Shown: positions 19,483 to 26,798 of the stretch, in pieces
Position numbering within the stretch: position 1 is the first letter of the stretch
Layout of the letters: every line of letters begins with the position of its first letter
DNA from: JBCCGI01 sp039029355
GTDB taxonomy: Bacteria > Planctomycetota > UBA1135 > GCA-002686595
NCBI GenBank assembly: GCA_039029355.1
Contig: JBCCGI010000011.1
Coordinates: forward strand, 88,757-152,756
Direction of reading: 5' to 3'
Length of the DNA stretch: 64,000 nucleotides
Notes under the pieces: model-generated
The model's input: the letters and a program-made list of their open reading frames with translations, nothing else
Told to the model about the DNA's origin: nothing
The model's database searches: none
Translations under genes and position numbers: made by a program

Positions 19483-20475
19483 CTAAAAGGCCTCGGCGTC
19501 GGCGGTCGTCGGGGCCGTGGTGGGAGCCAATAGCCCGCCTAGGTATGCCCCCACGCGGCGATGCCCTTCGGCGGTCCAGTGCCCGTCCGCGAGATAGGCC
19601 GCGGCCGGGTCGCCCTCCCGGATCACGGGGTCGAGCGGCAAGATGCGAACTCCCTGGGTCTCGATCCGCTCGAAGACCGGCTCGGTGGGGAAGGGGAGCC
19701 GCGCCGCGCGCGCGCCGTGGTGCGCGATCCAGACCTCGATGCCGCGGTCGGCCAGCGGGTACAGCTCGGTGGCCACGATCGCCGTGTAGAGCTCGCGCGC
19801 TCGCCGGACCTGCGGCCGCGACGGCATCGGCGTCCCCGGCCCGAGGTGCTGGACCAGGAGGCCGGTGGTGTAGAAGCGGTCGCGCAGGATCTCGGCCAGC
19901 CCGATCTGAGGCAGGCGTTCGTCGATCGCGCCGTCCTCGTCGAGCCAGAACCAGGGCTTCGAGCGCGAGGCGTGCTTGCGCCGCGCGATGTCGTAGAAGT
20001 CGTTCCCGAAGGTCAGGAGCAGCAACACGTCCCCCTGGCCCAGATCCCGCATCCAGGGGCGGGCGGCGATGACCTCCTGGTCGGTGCCGTAGCCCATCAC
20101 GCCCAGGTTGACGATGGAGAGCTGGGGGAGCCCCTTGGTCAGGATGCTGTCGAAGCGCTCCTCGATGTCGACGCCCTCGCCGAAGGCAAAGGAGTCGCCC
20201 AGGATCAGCAGCCGCCGCTCGGCGTCGGGATCCCAGTTGGAGGGGCCACGGAAGCCGTCCTCGTCGGTCACGATGCGCCACGGCTCCCCGTCGGCATTGC
20301 GCCGCACGACGTCGAGGTCGGGCAGCACGCGCCACCCCAGCGTGGTGTCGTGGGTGAAGATGCGCGTGCGCTGCGCGATGTGGTCGACGTAGACCTGGAT
20401 CGCGACTTCGGCGATCAGGAGGGGGACCACGAAGCCGAGCACCAGGGCCAGCAAGGCTCGCTGGGAGCGGGACAT
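19483..20475 (-). CDS. Membrane-anchored SGNH/GDSL-like hydrolase
   Basis: 330 residues from the ATG at 20475. An N-terminal helix (about 7-29, ALLALVLGFVVPLLIAEVAI) anchors or exports the protein. The extracytoplasmic part has the SGNH pattern: a block I GDS at about 93-95 (LLILGDSFAFGEG), an Asn in TFGNDFYD near 157, and a C-terminal DGHWTAEGH that supplies the Asp/His pair. Relatives act as esterases or acetyltransferases on polysaccharides or lipids; the substrate here is unknown. An upstream extension of this frame to 20727 runs through the terminator and into the secretin gene and is not believable. Followed by the HAD gene. Confidence 0.85.
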   Translation of the reverse strand: MSRSQRALLALVLGFVVPLLIAEVAIQVYVDHIAQRTRIFTHDTTLGWRVLPDLDVVRRNADGEPWRIVTDEDGFRGPSNWDPDAERRLLILGDSFAFGEGVDIEERFDSILTKGLPQLSIVNLGVMGYGTDQEVIAARPWMRDLGQGDVLLLLTFGNDFYDIARRKHASRSKPWFWLDEDGAIDERLPQIGLAEILRDRFYTTGLLVQHLGPGTPMPSRPQVRRARELYTAIVATELYPLADRGIEVWIAHHGARAARLPFPTEPVFERIETQGVRILPLDPVIREGDPAAAYLADGHWTAEGHRRVGAYLGGLLAPTTAPTTADAEAF

Positions 20476-20525
20476 CGCGTCCGCATCGTCCCCGCAAATC
20501 CACGATCTTGAGACGGAGCAACAAA

Positions 20526-20559
20526 AAGCGGGCGGCCCCCCGAAGAGGGCCGCCCGCTT
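20526..20559 (-). terminator. Intrinsic terminator after secretin gene
   Basis: A 13-bp perfect GC-rich stem (aagcgggcggccc/gggccgcccgctt) with an 8-base loop, followed on the minus strand by a T-run (GCTTTTTGTTG). It lies 27 bases after the stop of the secretin gene and just upstream of the GDSL-like gene, and is the clearest rho-independent terminator in the window. Confidence 0.85.
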
Positions 20560-20585
20560 GCATGCAGGTCGAGGTGGGGGAGGGC

Positions 20586-23222
20586 CTAGCGGCCGGCCTC
20601 CAGCTCGTCGAGCGCGCCCTTCACGTCCGTGATCCAAGCGCGGATCATGATCATCAGGCTGTTCTTCTCGTTGCTGTAGCCCTCTTCTTTGAAGAAGAAG
20701 CCGACCAGCGGGATGTTCGCGATCCACGGGACTTCCGCGCGGCGCTCGATGTTGCGCAGGCGCGAAAGGCCGCCGAGGAGGATCGTGCCGCCGTCGGGGA
20801 CCACCGCGGTGGTGAAGACGCTCTGCACTTCGAGCTCGGGGAGCTGGAAGGTCACCGCCTGGGTCTGGCCACCCAGGGTGGTGGAGACGTCGACCAGCGC
20901 GACGACGTTCGCCACCGTCGGCTGCACCTCGAGCGTGAGGTACTTCCGGTCGTGGTGGATGGTCGGCCGCACTTCGAGCACGATGCCCTCTTCCAGGACG
21001 TTGATCTGCGGGTCCGCGATCGCCTGGAACTGAGCCACCTCGACGTCGAAGTCCTGGATGTAGGCCTGCTGGTTGATCGCCGTGACGAAGGCGCGCTGGG
21101 TGTTGTGCACCGAGAGCACCTGGTCGTTCAGGATCTCCAGGTTCTCCTGCTTCTCGACGAGGCGCAGGATGGCCGAGACCTGGAGGTCGTCCAGGAAGGT
21201 CAACTGAGCGGTCATGCCGCCGATGCTGCTCAGCGCGTCGCCGAGCGGGGCCTCGAAGATCTGCGAGATGGCGCCCTTGAAGTCGCCGTCGCCGCCGTCG
21301 TCGTAGAAGAAGCCCGCCGCGGGCGGACCGGAGCCGTCGCCGGTGCCCTGGTTGTCGAGCCCGAGGCTCGCCATGTCTTCGCCGCCGGAGGTCAGGTCGT
21401 CGAGGTCGGTGAACGGCGAACCCGGGTTGTCCAGGCCGCGGAACTCGACGCCGATCTCCTGCAGATAGTTGTCGGCGAGGGTCAGGAACTTCGACTCGAT
21501 CGTGACGATCGAGGAGCTGAAGCGACGCAGGTCTTCGAGGAAGGCCTTCACGTCGCGCTGCACCTCAGGCGAGTGCACGACGATCATGCTGCCGCCCTCG
21601 ATGTTGATCGAGATGCCCTCGTCCTCCCAGGTGCCGACCGCGACGTTCTCCTGCACCAGGGCGGAGAGGTCGTCGGGCTCGACGATGTTCGGACGCTCGC
21701 CGATGCCGCCGAAGGGGCCGCCGCCGTCCTCGTCCTCGAGCTCGTCGATGAGGCGGATGCGGTCGATGCGCGGGCCGAGGAAGTCGGTCAGGCCGAAGAT
21801 CAGGTCGTCGACGACGTGGTTGTAGGTGACCAGCGTGCCGCGGGCGCGCTCGGTCGTGGTGACCAGCACGGCCTCGTGCTTGATGGTCCAGGTGACCAGC
21901 TCGCCGGCCATGTCCGTGATCAGGTTGAGAGCCTTCTCGACCGTGATCTTGTTGGTCAGGTTGATCGTGAAGACGACGCCCTCGTCGAGCGCGGCTTCGT
22001 CCGCGACCGGATCGACGACGAGCGGCAGGCCGGTGATCGTCGCGAGGCCGCCGATGACCTGGATCAGGCTCTCCTCGTCCTCATAGCTGAAGCCGGGGAT
22101 GGTCGTCGTCGCCAGCTGGTTGCGCAGCGCGGCTTCGGCCGGATCCTCGATCGTGGTCAGGTCGAGGCCGCGACGGCGCGAGCGCAGGTCGGTGATCTCT
22201 TTCCAGAACTCGCGGTCGGGGAGGGTGACGATGTCGACGTAGGGGACGAGCAGCTCGTCCATCTCCTCCTGCCACACCTTGTACTGTTCGCGCTTGCGCT
22301 CGAGCGTCTCCTCGCGCACCGCGTCGCGGCCCGCCTTGAACGAGGCGTCGCGCAGGTCGTGGGCGCGCTCGTTGCGCGGGTCCAGGTCGAGCACGCGGAT
22401 GGCGAGCTCTTCGGACTCGTCGTAGCTGCCGGCCTGGAAGGCCGAGATCGCCTGATCGAGCGTGGTCTGGACCACGGCCGCCTCACGCGCGCGCTGGGCC
22501 GCCTCCTCTTCGCGCAGCGCCTCGAAGGCGCGCCGCTCGGCGTCCTCCTGCTCGGCCTGCAGCGCCATCTCGCGCTGAGCCTTGGCGCTCTCCAGCAGGC
22601 TCTCCGCCTCGGTGTCGACCCCCTGCCAGTCGACCGAGTAGGGCGCCCACCGGATCGAGTCGAGGCAGAGCGTCAGCTCGGTGATCGAGCTGTCGTACTC
22701 GCCCTTGGCCAGCAGCACCTTGGCGGTGCGCAGGTTGTCCTTTGCCTCCTCGTACAGCTGCTGCACGCGCAGCCGGTACTCGGTGGAGAGCTGCTCGGTC
22801 ACCGTCGACACCCGCCCCGGCTCGCGGCCGAGCAGCGCGCCCACCTCGGCGAGCAGCTCCTTGGCCTGCAGGTTGTCGGGGTCGAGCTCGAGCGCCTGGG
22901 CGAGCTCCATCTCCGCGTCCTCGAGCCGCAGCTGGCTGCGCAGGTCGAGAGCGTTGGCGATGTGGCGCTCCACCAGGTACGACTGCTTCTGCTCCGAGAG
23001 CGTCAGCCGATCCCACTCCTGCGCCAGGGCGTCGTCCTGCGGAACCGCGGACGACATGGCGGTCACCGGCGACGCCGTCGACTCCATGGCATCCTGCGAC
23101 GCGACGTCCGAGCCGCTCTCCCCGTTTTCGACCGGGGAGTCCATCGTGGAGTCGGACGGGGCCGACGTGCACGCGCCGAGGACGAGCGCGGTAAGGGACA
23201 GCGAAGCGACGTGTTTCCTCAT
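20586..23222 (-). CDS. Liposecretin with N-terminal TPR region (paralogue B)
   Basis: 878-residue outer-membrane secretin-type protein. It has a lipoprotein signal (MRKHVASLSL, lipobox LGAC, Cys18), a charged helical/TPR-like region to about residue 340 (VERHIANALDLRSQLRLEDAEMELAQALELDP), N-domains with VNYN-type repeats replaced by ring-building segments at about 350-560, and a C-terminal secretin domain. The latter carries the signature VVPDGGTILLGGL followed by VPWIANIPLVGFFF and ends MIMIRAWI. Most secretins are not lipoproteins; a few, such as HxcQ, are self-targeting liposecretins. A second copy of the same layout lies at 29938-32586. It probably has its own promoter at 23402-23431 and ends at the terminator at 20526-20559. 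Confidence 0.88.
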   Translation of the reverse strand: MRKHVASLSLTALVLGACTSAPSDSTMDSPVENGESGSDVASQDAMESTASPVTAMSSAVPQDDALAQEWDRLTLSEQKQSYLVERHIANALDLRSQLRLEDAEMELAQALELDPDNLQAKELLAEVGALLGREPGRVSTVTEQLSTEYRLRVQQLYEEAKDNLRTAKVLLAKGEYDSSITELTLCLDSIRWAPYSVDWQGVDTEAESLLESAKAQREMALQAEQEDAERRAFEALREEEAAQRAREAAVVQTTLDQAISAFQAGSYDESEELAIRVLDLDPRNERAHDLRDASFKAGRDAVREETLERKREQYKVWQEEMDELLVPYVDIVTLPDREFWKEITDLRSRRRGLDLTTIEDPAEAALRNQLATTTIPGFSYEDEESLIQVIGGLATITGLPLVVDPVADEAALDEGVVFTINLTNKITVEKALNLITDMAGELVTWTIKHEAVLVTTTERARGTLVTYNHVVDDLIFGLTDFLGPRIDRIRLIDELEDEDGGGPFGGIGERPNIVEPDDLSALVQENVAVGTWEDEGISINIEGGSMIVVHSPEVQRDVKAFLEDLRRFSSSIVTIESKFLTLADNYLQEIGVEFRGLDNPGSPFTDLDDLTSGGEDMASLGLDNQGTGDGSGPPAAGFFYDDGGDGDFKGAISQIFEAPLGDALSSIGGMTAQLTFLDDLQVSAILRLVEKQENLEILNDQVLSVHNTQRAFVTAINQQAYIQDFDVEVAQFQAIADPQINVLEEGIVLEVRPTIHHDRKYLTLEVQPTVANVVALVDVSTTLGGQTQAVTFQLPELEVQSVFTTAVVPDGGTILLGGLSRLRNIERRAEVPWIANIPLVGFFFKEEGYSNEKNSLMIMIRAWITDVKGALDELEAGR

Positions 23223-23401
23223 CGGAACGGTTCGTACTCCTGGGGGGTCAGGCGGTGGCCCGGAAAAGGCTCGTCGTCCCTATCCCTTGGCGCGCGGTCG
23301 GCTACGCGGGGAACGTGAGGACTCCGGCAGGGGATGGGGGACTGGCGTGCAGCCGGCGCGCGGTTCGGAAAGAGGCCGAGGGGCGCCGCTGCGAGGCGCG
23401 G

Positions 23402-23431
23402 AGGATACTCCCAAAAGGGTCCCGCGGGCAA
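23402..23431 (-). promoter_or_regulatory. Putative promoter of secretin B
   Basis: On the minus strand, TTGCCC (23426-23431) and TATCCT (23402-23407) are separated by 18 bases; each hexamer matches four of six sigma-70 consensus positions. An A/T-rich stretch lies upstream. The start point would be near 23395, giving a leader of about 170 bases. Confidence 0.35.
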
Positions 23432-23538
23432 ATCCGGATCGCGAAAACAACCCCGTTTGAGATAAGGACTTAGGTAGGGCGGATAGGGGGTGCGACGGGC
23501 GGTCGCGGCGGGCCTTCGGGAGGCCCCTCGGAAACGAG

Positions 23539-23574
23539 CGCGGGGCCGCTTTCGGATGTCGAAAGAGCCCCGCG
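23539..23574 (-). terminator. Stem-loop after the second exbD gene
   Basis: Outer 8-bp stem cgcggggc/gccccgcg and inner 6-bp stem ctttcg/cgaaag, with a small asymmetric bulge and a 5-base loop, 27 bases after the ExbD2 stop. On the minus strand it is followed only by GCTCGTTT, a weak T-run; on the plus strand by TTTT. A plausible but imperfect terminator for the exb transcript. Confidence 0.5.
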
Positions 23575-23600
23575 TTTTGGGTCGGTGACCTTGGCGCGGG

Positions 23601-24098
23601 CTACTTGTATTCGCCCACGAAGGTGATGTCGGTGTAGCCGGCGAAGATCGCGGCGTCGAGCACGGGGACCACGTCGCCGTAGGTCGTGCCCGGGCGGGAA
23701 TCGATCGTCGCCGGACGCTCCTCGTCGGCCTCGTAGAGGTCCTTCAGGCGGCGCTCCAAGCTCTTCAGGTCGGTGATCTTCTTCGGGCCGATCTGATAGA
23801 GGACCTTGCGGCCGACCCACTGGTAGCGGCCCTCGCCGCTCCACTGCTTGCCGGCATTGTCCGGGTCCATCCGCTTGCCCTCGGTCTGGACCGTCAGCTT
23901 GATCTCGACCTTCTCCTTGGGATCGGCCTGCGTCGTGTTGACGCCCACGTCCTTCGGCAGGTACGCGGAGAGCTTGCCCTCAAGCGTTTTGAACTTGATC
24001 GTGCACAGGAAGAAGATCAGGAGCAGGAAGGTGACGTCGATCATCGGCGTCATCTCGAGCTCGCAGTTGTCGTCGACGATGGCTTGCAGTCGGGACAT
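23601..24098 (-). CDS. ExbD/TolR-family biopolymer transport protein (ExbD2)
   Basis: 165-residue single-pass inner-membrane protein. A short cytoplasmic N-terminus leads into ELEMTPMIDVTFLLLIFF; Asp21 is the proton-channel aspartate of the ExbD/TolR family. The periplasmic part has the post-membrane plug-like LSAYLPKD and a C-terminal domain ending DITFVGEYK. It would form, with ExbB and ExbD1, a proton-motive-force motor. A Shine-Dalgarno-like GGAGAGGA precedes the ATG, inside the end of the exbD1 gene, whose stop is only two bases upstream. A -1 slip at the A8 tract there would fuse the two ExbD proteins. Confidence 0.93.
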   Translation of the reverse strand: MSRLQAIVDDNCELEMTPMIDVTFLLLIFFLCTIKFKTLEGKLSAYLPKDVGVNTTQADPKEKVEIKLTVQTEGKRMDPDNAGKQWSGEGRYQWVGRKVLYQIGPKKITDLKSLERRLKDLYEADEERPATIDSRPGTTYGDVVPVLDAAIFAGYTDITFVGEYK

Positions 24099-24100
24099 GG

Positions 24101-24613
24101 CTATTCCTCTCCACCTTTTTTTTCCGACTCGGCGGCCGCGATCTCGATCTTCCAGATCTGGATGCCCTGCTTGCCGCAGATCTCCATGATCTTCTGCACG
24201 TACTTGAACGGCGTGTTCTCGTCCGCGCGGATGAGCAGCGGGTTGTCCGGCACGCCCGGGTTCCCCGGACCGATAGGAAGGTCCTCGTTCAGGCCCTTCT
24301 TCGGCATGAAGCGCGCCTGGTCCGCCAGGTAGCCCTCAAGCTGACGCGTGTCGTTCGACTCCGGGTTGTAGACCTCGTTGCGCTTGACGACCATCAGCCC
24401 CTTGTCGTTGATGTTCACGATGGGGCGGACGACTCCCTTCTGAGGCTCGTCCGGCACGCACGTCTGAGCGACCGGGAGCTTGATCTCCTCGAGGTCCTGC
24501 TGCGTGAGGTCCGTGATGATCATGAAGAAGATGATCAGCAAGAACACGACGTCGATCATCGGCGTCATGTTCATCTCCATCTCGGTCTGAGCGTCGTGCT
24601 TGTTGAGCTTCAT
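24101..24613 (-). CDS. ExbD/TolR-family biopolymer transport protein (ExbD1)
   Basis: 170 residues. N-terminal EMEMNMTPMIDVVFLLIIFFM contains the channel aspartate (Asp21) in a single membrane helix; LEEIKLPVA after it matches the family plug motif. The periplasmic domain ends NPLLIRADENTPFKYVQKIMEICG, typical of ExbD. It is more conventional than ExbD2. The gene closes GAA AAA AAA GGT GGA GAG GAA TAG: an A8 tract followed by a Shine-Dalgarno-like run, two bases before the ExbD2 start. The first exbB/exbD gap (24614-24694) holds a strong stem-loop. Confidence 0.94.
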   Translation of the reverse strand: MKLNKHDAQTEMEMNMTPMIDVVFLLIIFFMIITDLTQQDLEEIKLPVAQTCVPDEPQKGVVRPIVNINDKGLMVVKRNEVYNPESNDTRQLEGYLADQARFMPKKGLNEDLPIGPGNPGVPDNPLLIRADENTPFKYVQKIMEICGKQGIQIWKIEIAAAESEKKGGEE

Positions 24614-24634
24614 GGAATCTCTAAGGCCGTCGGT

Positions 24635-24687
24635 GCGCCGGGTTTCCCTTCCTGTCCCCGGGCGGGGGGGGAGGGAAACCCCGGCGC
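24635..24687 (-). promoter_or_regulatory. Long stem-loop directly after the exbB gene
   Basis: 15 base pairs (gcgccggg/cccggcgc plus tttccct/agggaaa, one bulged C) around a 22-base G/C loop, starting 8 bases after the ExbB stop and ending 22 bases before the ExbD1 start. There is no T-run, and the gene order continues, so it is probably an internal mRNA-stabilising or processing element rather than a terminator. It could help keep ExbB in excess over ExbD, as the known 5:2 complexes need; that is inference. Confidence 0.6.
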
Positions 24688-24694
24688 GGGGGCG

Positions 24695-25450
24695 CTAGGT
24701 GGCCGGGCGGAAGCGCTCGAAGAGGTCCTCAACGATGGCGCCGACTTCGATCACCGAGCGGATCAGGTTGTTCCGCAGGTAGGCGAACGCAGCGGTCACG
24801 GGGATGGCGACGCAGAGACCGAACAGCGTGGTCAGGAGCGCCATCGAGATACCGTCGGCCAGCTCGGCCGGGTTGGCCTGGCCTTGGCTGGTCGCGATCT
24901 TGTGGAAGGCGAGCACCATGCCGGACACCGTGCCCAGCAGACCCATCATGGGCGCGATGTTCGCGATCACGGAGAGCCAGCCGATCTTCTGGTGCAGCTT
25001 GACCGCCTCTTCGTCACCCATCTCCTCGATCGACTTCTCGATCACCTCGAAGGAGTGCCCGATCTTCGCGATCCCGGCGCCGCAGATCCGCGTCAGGAAG
25101 GTGGGCTCGTTCTCGCAGAGCTCCATGGCCTCCTGGAATTGACCCTCGTCGAAGAGGGCCTGGATCTCGTCGATCAGCTCCGGCGGCGCGAGCTTGTCGC
25201 GCTTCAGGGAGACGAAGTTCTCGATGATGACGGCGAGAGCGACGATCGAGAGCAGGATGATCAGCCAGCCGAAGATGCCGGAGTCGGCGATGATTCCGCC
25301 GAGCGAGAGCGATTCGCCTTCGGCGGCGGCCTCCTCGGTGCCGTCCTGCAGAGCGAGAAGGGGGGTCGAGGTCAGCACGGCGACGACGGCCATCGGAATG
25401 GCCCGGGCGACGCCGTCCAGGACTCGATCACGGATCAGATGGAAAGCCAT
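24695..25450 (-). CDS. ExbB/TolQ/MotA-family proton channel protein
   Basis: 251 residues from the ATG at 25450, which has an AGGAG 10 bases upstream; a GTG at 25501 overlapping the previous stop is an alternative. The N-terminal 35 residues look like a signal sequence or extra helix, as in ExbB variants with an N-terminal extension. The first membrane helix is about 59-79, and the conserved pair is IAPMMGLLGTVSGMVLAF (Thr174) and ISMALLTTLFGLCVAIP (about 201-217). These threonines line the channel in ExbB. The cytoplasmic loop between holds AMELCENEPTF. It should pair with the two ExbD proteins just downstream. Confidence 0.93.
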   Translation of the reverse strand: MAFHLIRDRVLDGVARAIPMAVVAVLTSTPLLALQDGTEEAAAEGESLSLGGIIADSGIFGWLIILLSIVALAVIIENFVSLKRDKLAPPELIDEIQALFDEGQFQEAMELCENEPTFLTRICGAGIAKIGHSFEVIEKSIEEMGDEEAVKLHQKIGWLSVIANIAPMMGLLGTVSGMVLAFHKIATSQGQANPAELADGISMALLTTLFGLCVAIPVTAAFAYLRNNLIRSVIEVGAIVEDLFERFRPAT

Positions 25451-25497
25451 CCTCGGGGAACTCCTGGGGATTGGGTTCGGAAGCGGGGGGAATGATC

Positions 25498-26700
25498 TCA
25501 CAGCGAGGACAACATCTCCTGCGCGGCACGGACCGCCGGAGTATCGCCGTAGTGATCGGTAACGGTCTGGAGCCAGCGGCGCGCGTCGGTCCGGGCTTCA
25601 CCGTCCGAGGTCTTGAGCGCGCAGCGTGCCAGGCCAACGAGAGCGCGGGCCGCACGATCGCGGTCCGCGTGATCCAGCGCGGAGACGAGGGCGAACTCGA
25701 GCTGCGCGGTGCGCACCTCGCCCTCGGCGAGGAGGGACTCGGCCAGCCCGAGGTGCGAGCCGAAGCGCAGCGCCGGGAGCGACTCGGGGCCGGCGTTCGA
25801 CAGCTTGGCGCGGAAGAACGTCTTGGCCTGGCTGGCGTTGCCCGCCGCCAGGAGGCTCCAGCCCTCGCCGAGGTTCGACTGCGCCTGAATCGACAGCAGC
25901 GTGTCGCGCTCGGGCGAGTCCTCGTCGAGCGTGCCGAGGACGCGGAGCACCGCGCCGTCCAGCGCCGAGAAGGTCTCGCGCGCCTTGTCGCCGTCGCCGG
26001 CCGCGAGGAACGCATCGCCTGCGCGCAGGCCGGCGCGCATGCAGTCGGACCAGGTGTAGCCGGTCGACGGCGTCTCGTTCTCGGCCTCGCGGAAGATCAG
26101 CCGGTACAGGTCCGCGGCGCCCGCGGCCTGGCCGGACAGGTGCGTCGCGCGCGCCTGTAGCATCCGCGCCGACGGCACTTCGCGGTTGAGCGGGAAGTCG
26201 GCGAGGAACGTCGCGGCCTCGGTCGCGGCGCGCTCGAAGGCGCCCGAATCGGCCGACCCGAGGCGCATCAGCGACTCGGCTCCGCGCAGGCGCGCCGCGG
26301 CCTGAACGACCTCGCGCGTGGCCGCGTCACCCGCCGCCAGCTGGAACTTCGCCGAGGCGTTCTCGAAGTCGCCCCGGTCGAAGTACATCGACGCCTCGCG
26401 GTAGGAGGGGGGGACGTCGCCGAAGACGATGCGCACCACGAGCTTCGAGTCGATATCGCGCTCGCGCTCGCCGGCGGTCACCTTGACCTCTTCGAGGCCG
26501 TTCTCCGACACGACGCCCGACACCGGGCTGACCGCGCCCGTCCGACGGTTCTTGGCGTAGACCTGGTCGGGCTTCTTCGCGTCCTGACTTGCCGCGGCCC
26601 AGGTCGGTCCGGCAAAGGCCGCGAGCGTCCCCAGAAGGAACGCCGGAAGGGAGAATCGGGCGGTGCTGGTGGGACGGGGCCGCATAGAAGAGCGAACCAT
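25498..26700 (-). CDS. Exported TPR-like protein (410-residue frame), unknown function
   Basis: About 400 residues. The first convenient starts are ATG codons at 26700 and 26685; both give an N-terminal signal (ARFSLPAFLLGTLAAFAGPTWAA). Residues about 30-100 form a beta-rich head (GAVSPVSGVVSENGLEEVKV), and the remainder is a series of helical pairs of the TPR/YbgF/Sel1 kind (ASMYFDRGDFENASAKFQLAAGD, LGEGWSLLAAGNASQAKTFF). It probably sits in the periplasm. Its stop overlaps the alternative ExbB start (GTGA), so it is in the same transcript as the exb genes and may act as a scaffold or adaptor for the motor. Exact family not recognised. Confidence 0.82.
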   Translation of the reverse strand: MVRSSMRPRPTSTARFSLPAFLLGTLAAFAGPTWAAASQDAKKPDQVYAKNRRTGAVSPVSGVVSENGLEEVKVTAGERERDIDSKLVVRIVFGDVPPSYREASMYFDRGDFENASAKFQLAAGDAATREVVQAAARLRGAESLMRLGSADSGAFERAATEAATFLADFPLNREVPSARMLQARATHLSGQAAGAADLYRLIFREAENETPSTGYTWSDCMRAGLRAGDAFLAAGDGDKARETFSALDGAVLRVLGTLDEDSPERDTLLSIQAQSNLGEGWSLLAAGNASQAKTFFRAKLSNAGPESLPALRFGSHLGLAESLLAEGEVRTAQLEFALVSALDHADRDRAARALVGLARCALKTSDGEARTDARRWLQTVTDHYGDTPAVRAAQEMLSSL

Positions 26701-26751
26701 TCTAGCTGGGGTGAGGTGGCTCACAACCATGGAAACGGGGACGGTGGGGGA

Positions 26752-26768
26752 GGCGGGCCGGGCCCGCC
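26752..26768 (-). promoter_or_regulatory. Stem-loop after the 975-residue TPR gene
   Basis: 7-bp perfect stem ggcgggc/gcccgcc with a 3-base loop, about 30 bases past the TPR-gene stop and before the next start. No T-run. It fits the pattern that most non-overlapping junctions in this locus hold a hairpin. Confidence 0.4.
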
Positions 26769-26798
26769 CGAATGCGGTCTAGGGGAGGGCTCGGGGGC

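Larger units (their letters stand above)
23223..23600. other. Intergenic region between second exbD gene and secretin B
   Basis: 378 bases. From the exbD side it contains a long hairpin (23539-23574), a small 6-bp hairpin (23510-23526, gggcct/aggccc), a relatively A/T-rich stretch around 23440-23475, and a promoter candidate (23402-23431) for secretin B. No credible reading frame is present. The arrangement suggests the exb transcript ends here and the secretin B gene is separately expressed. Confidence 0.5.

Noticed and set aside
23601..25450. Interpretation of exbB/exbD genes as a Tol-Pal or TonB locus
   Set aside because: No TolA, TolB, Pal, TonB or TonB-dependent receptor gene lies nearby; a distant set elsewhere in the genome cannot be excluded.
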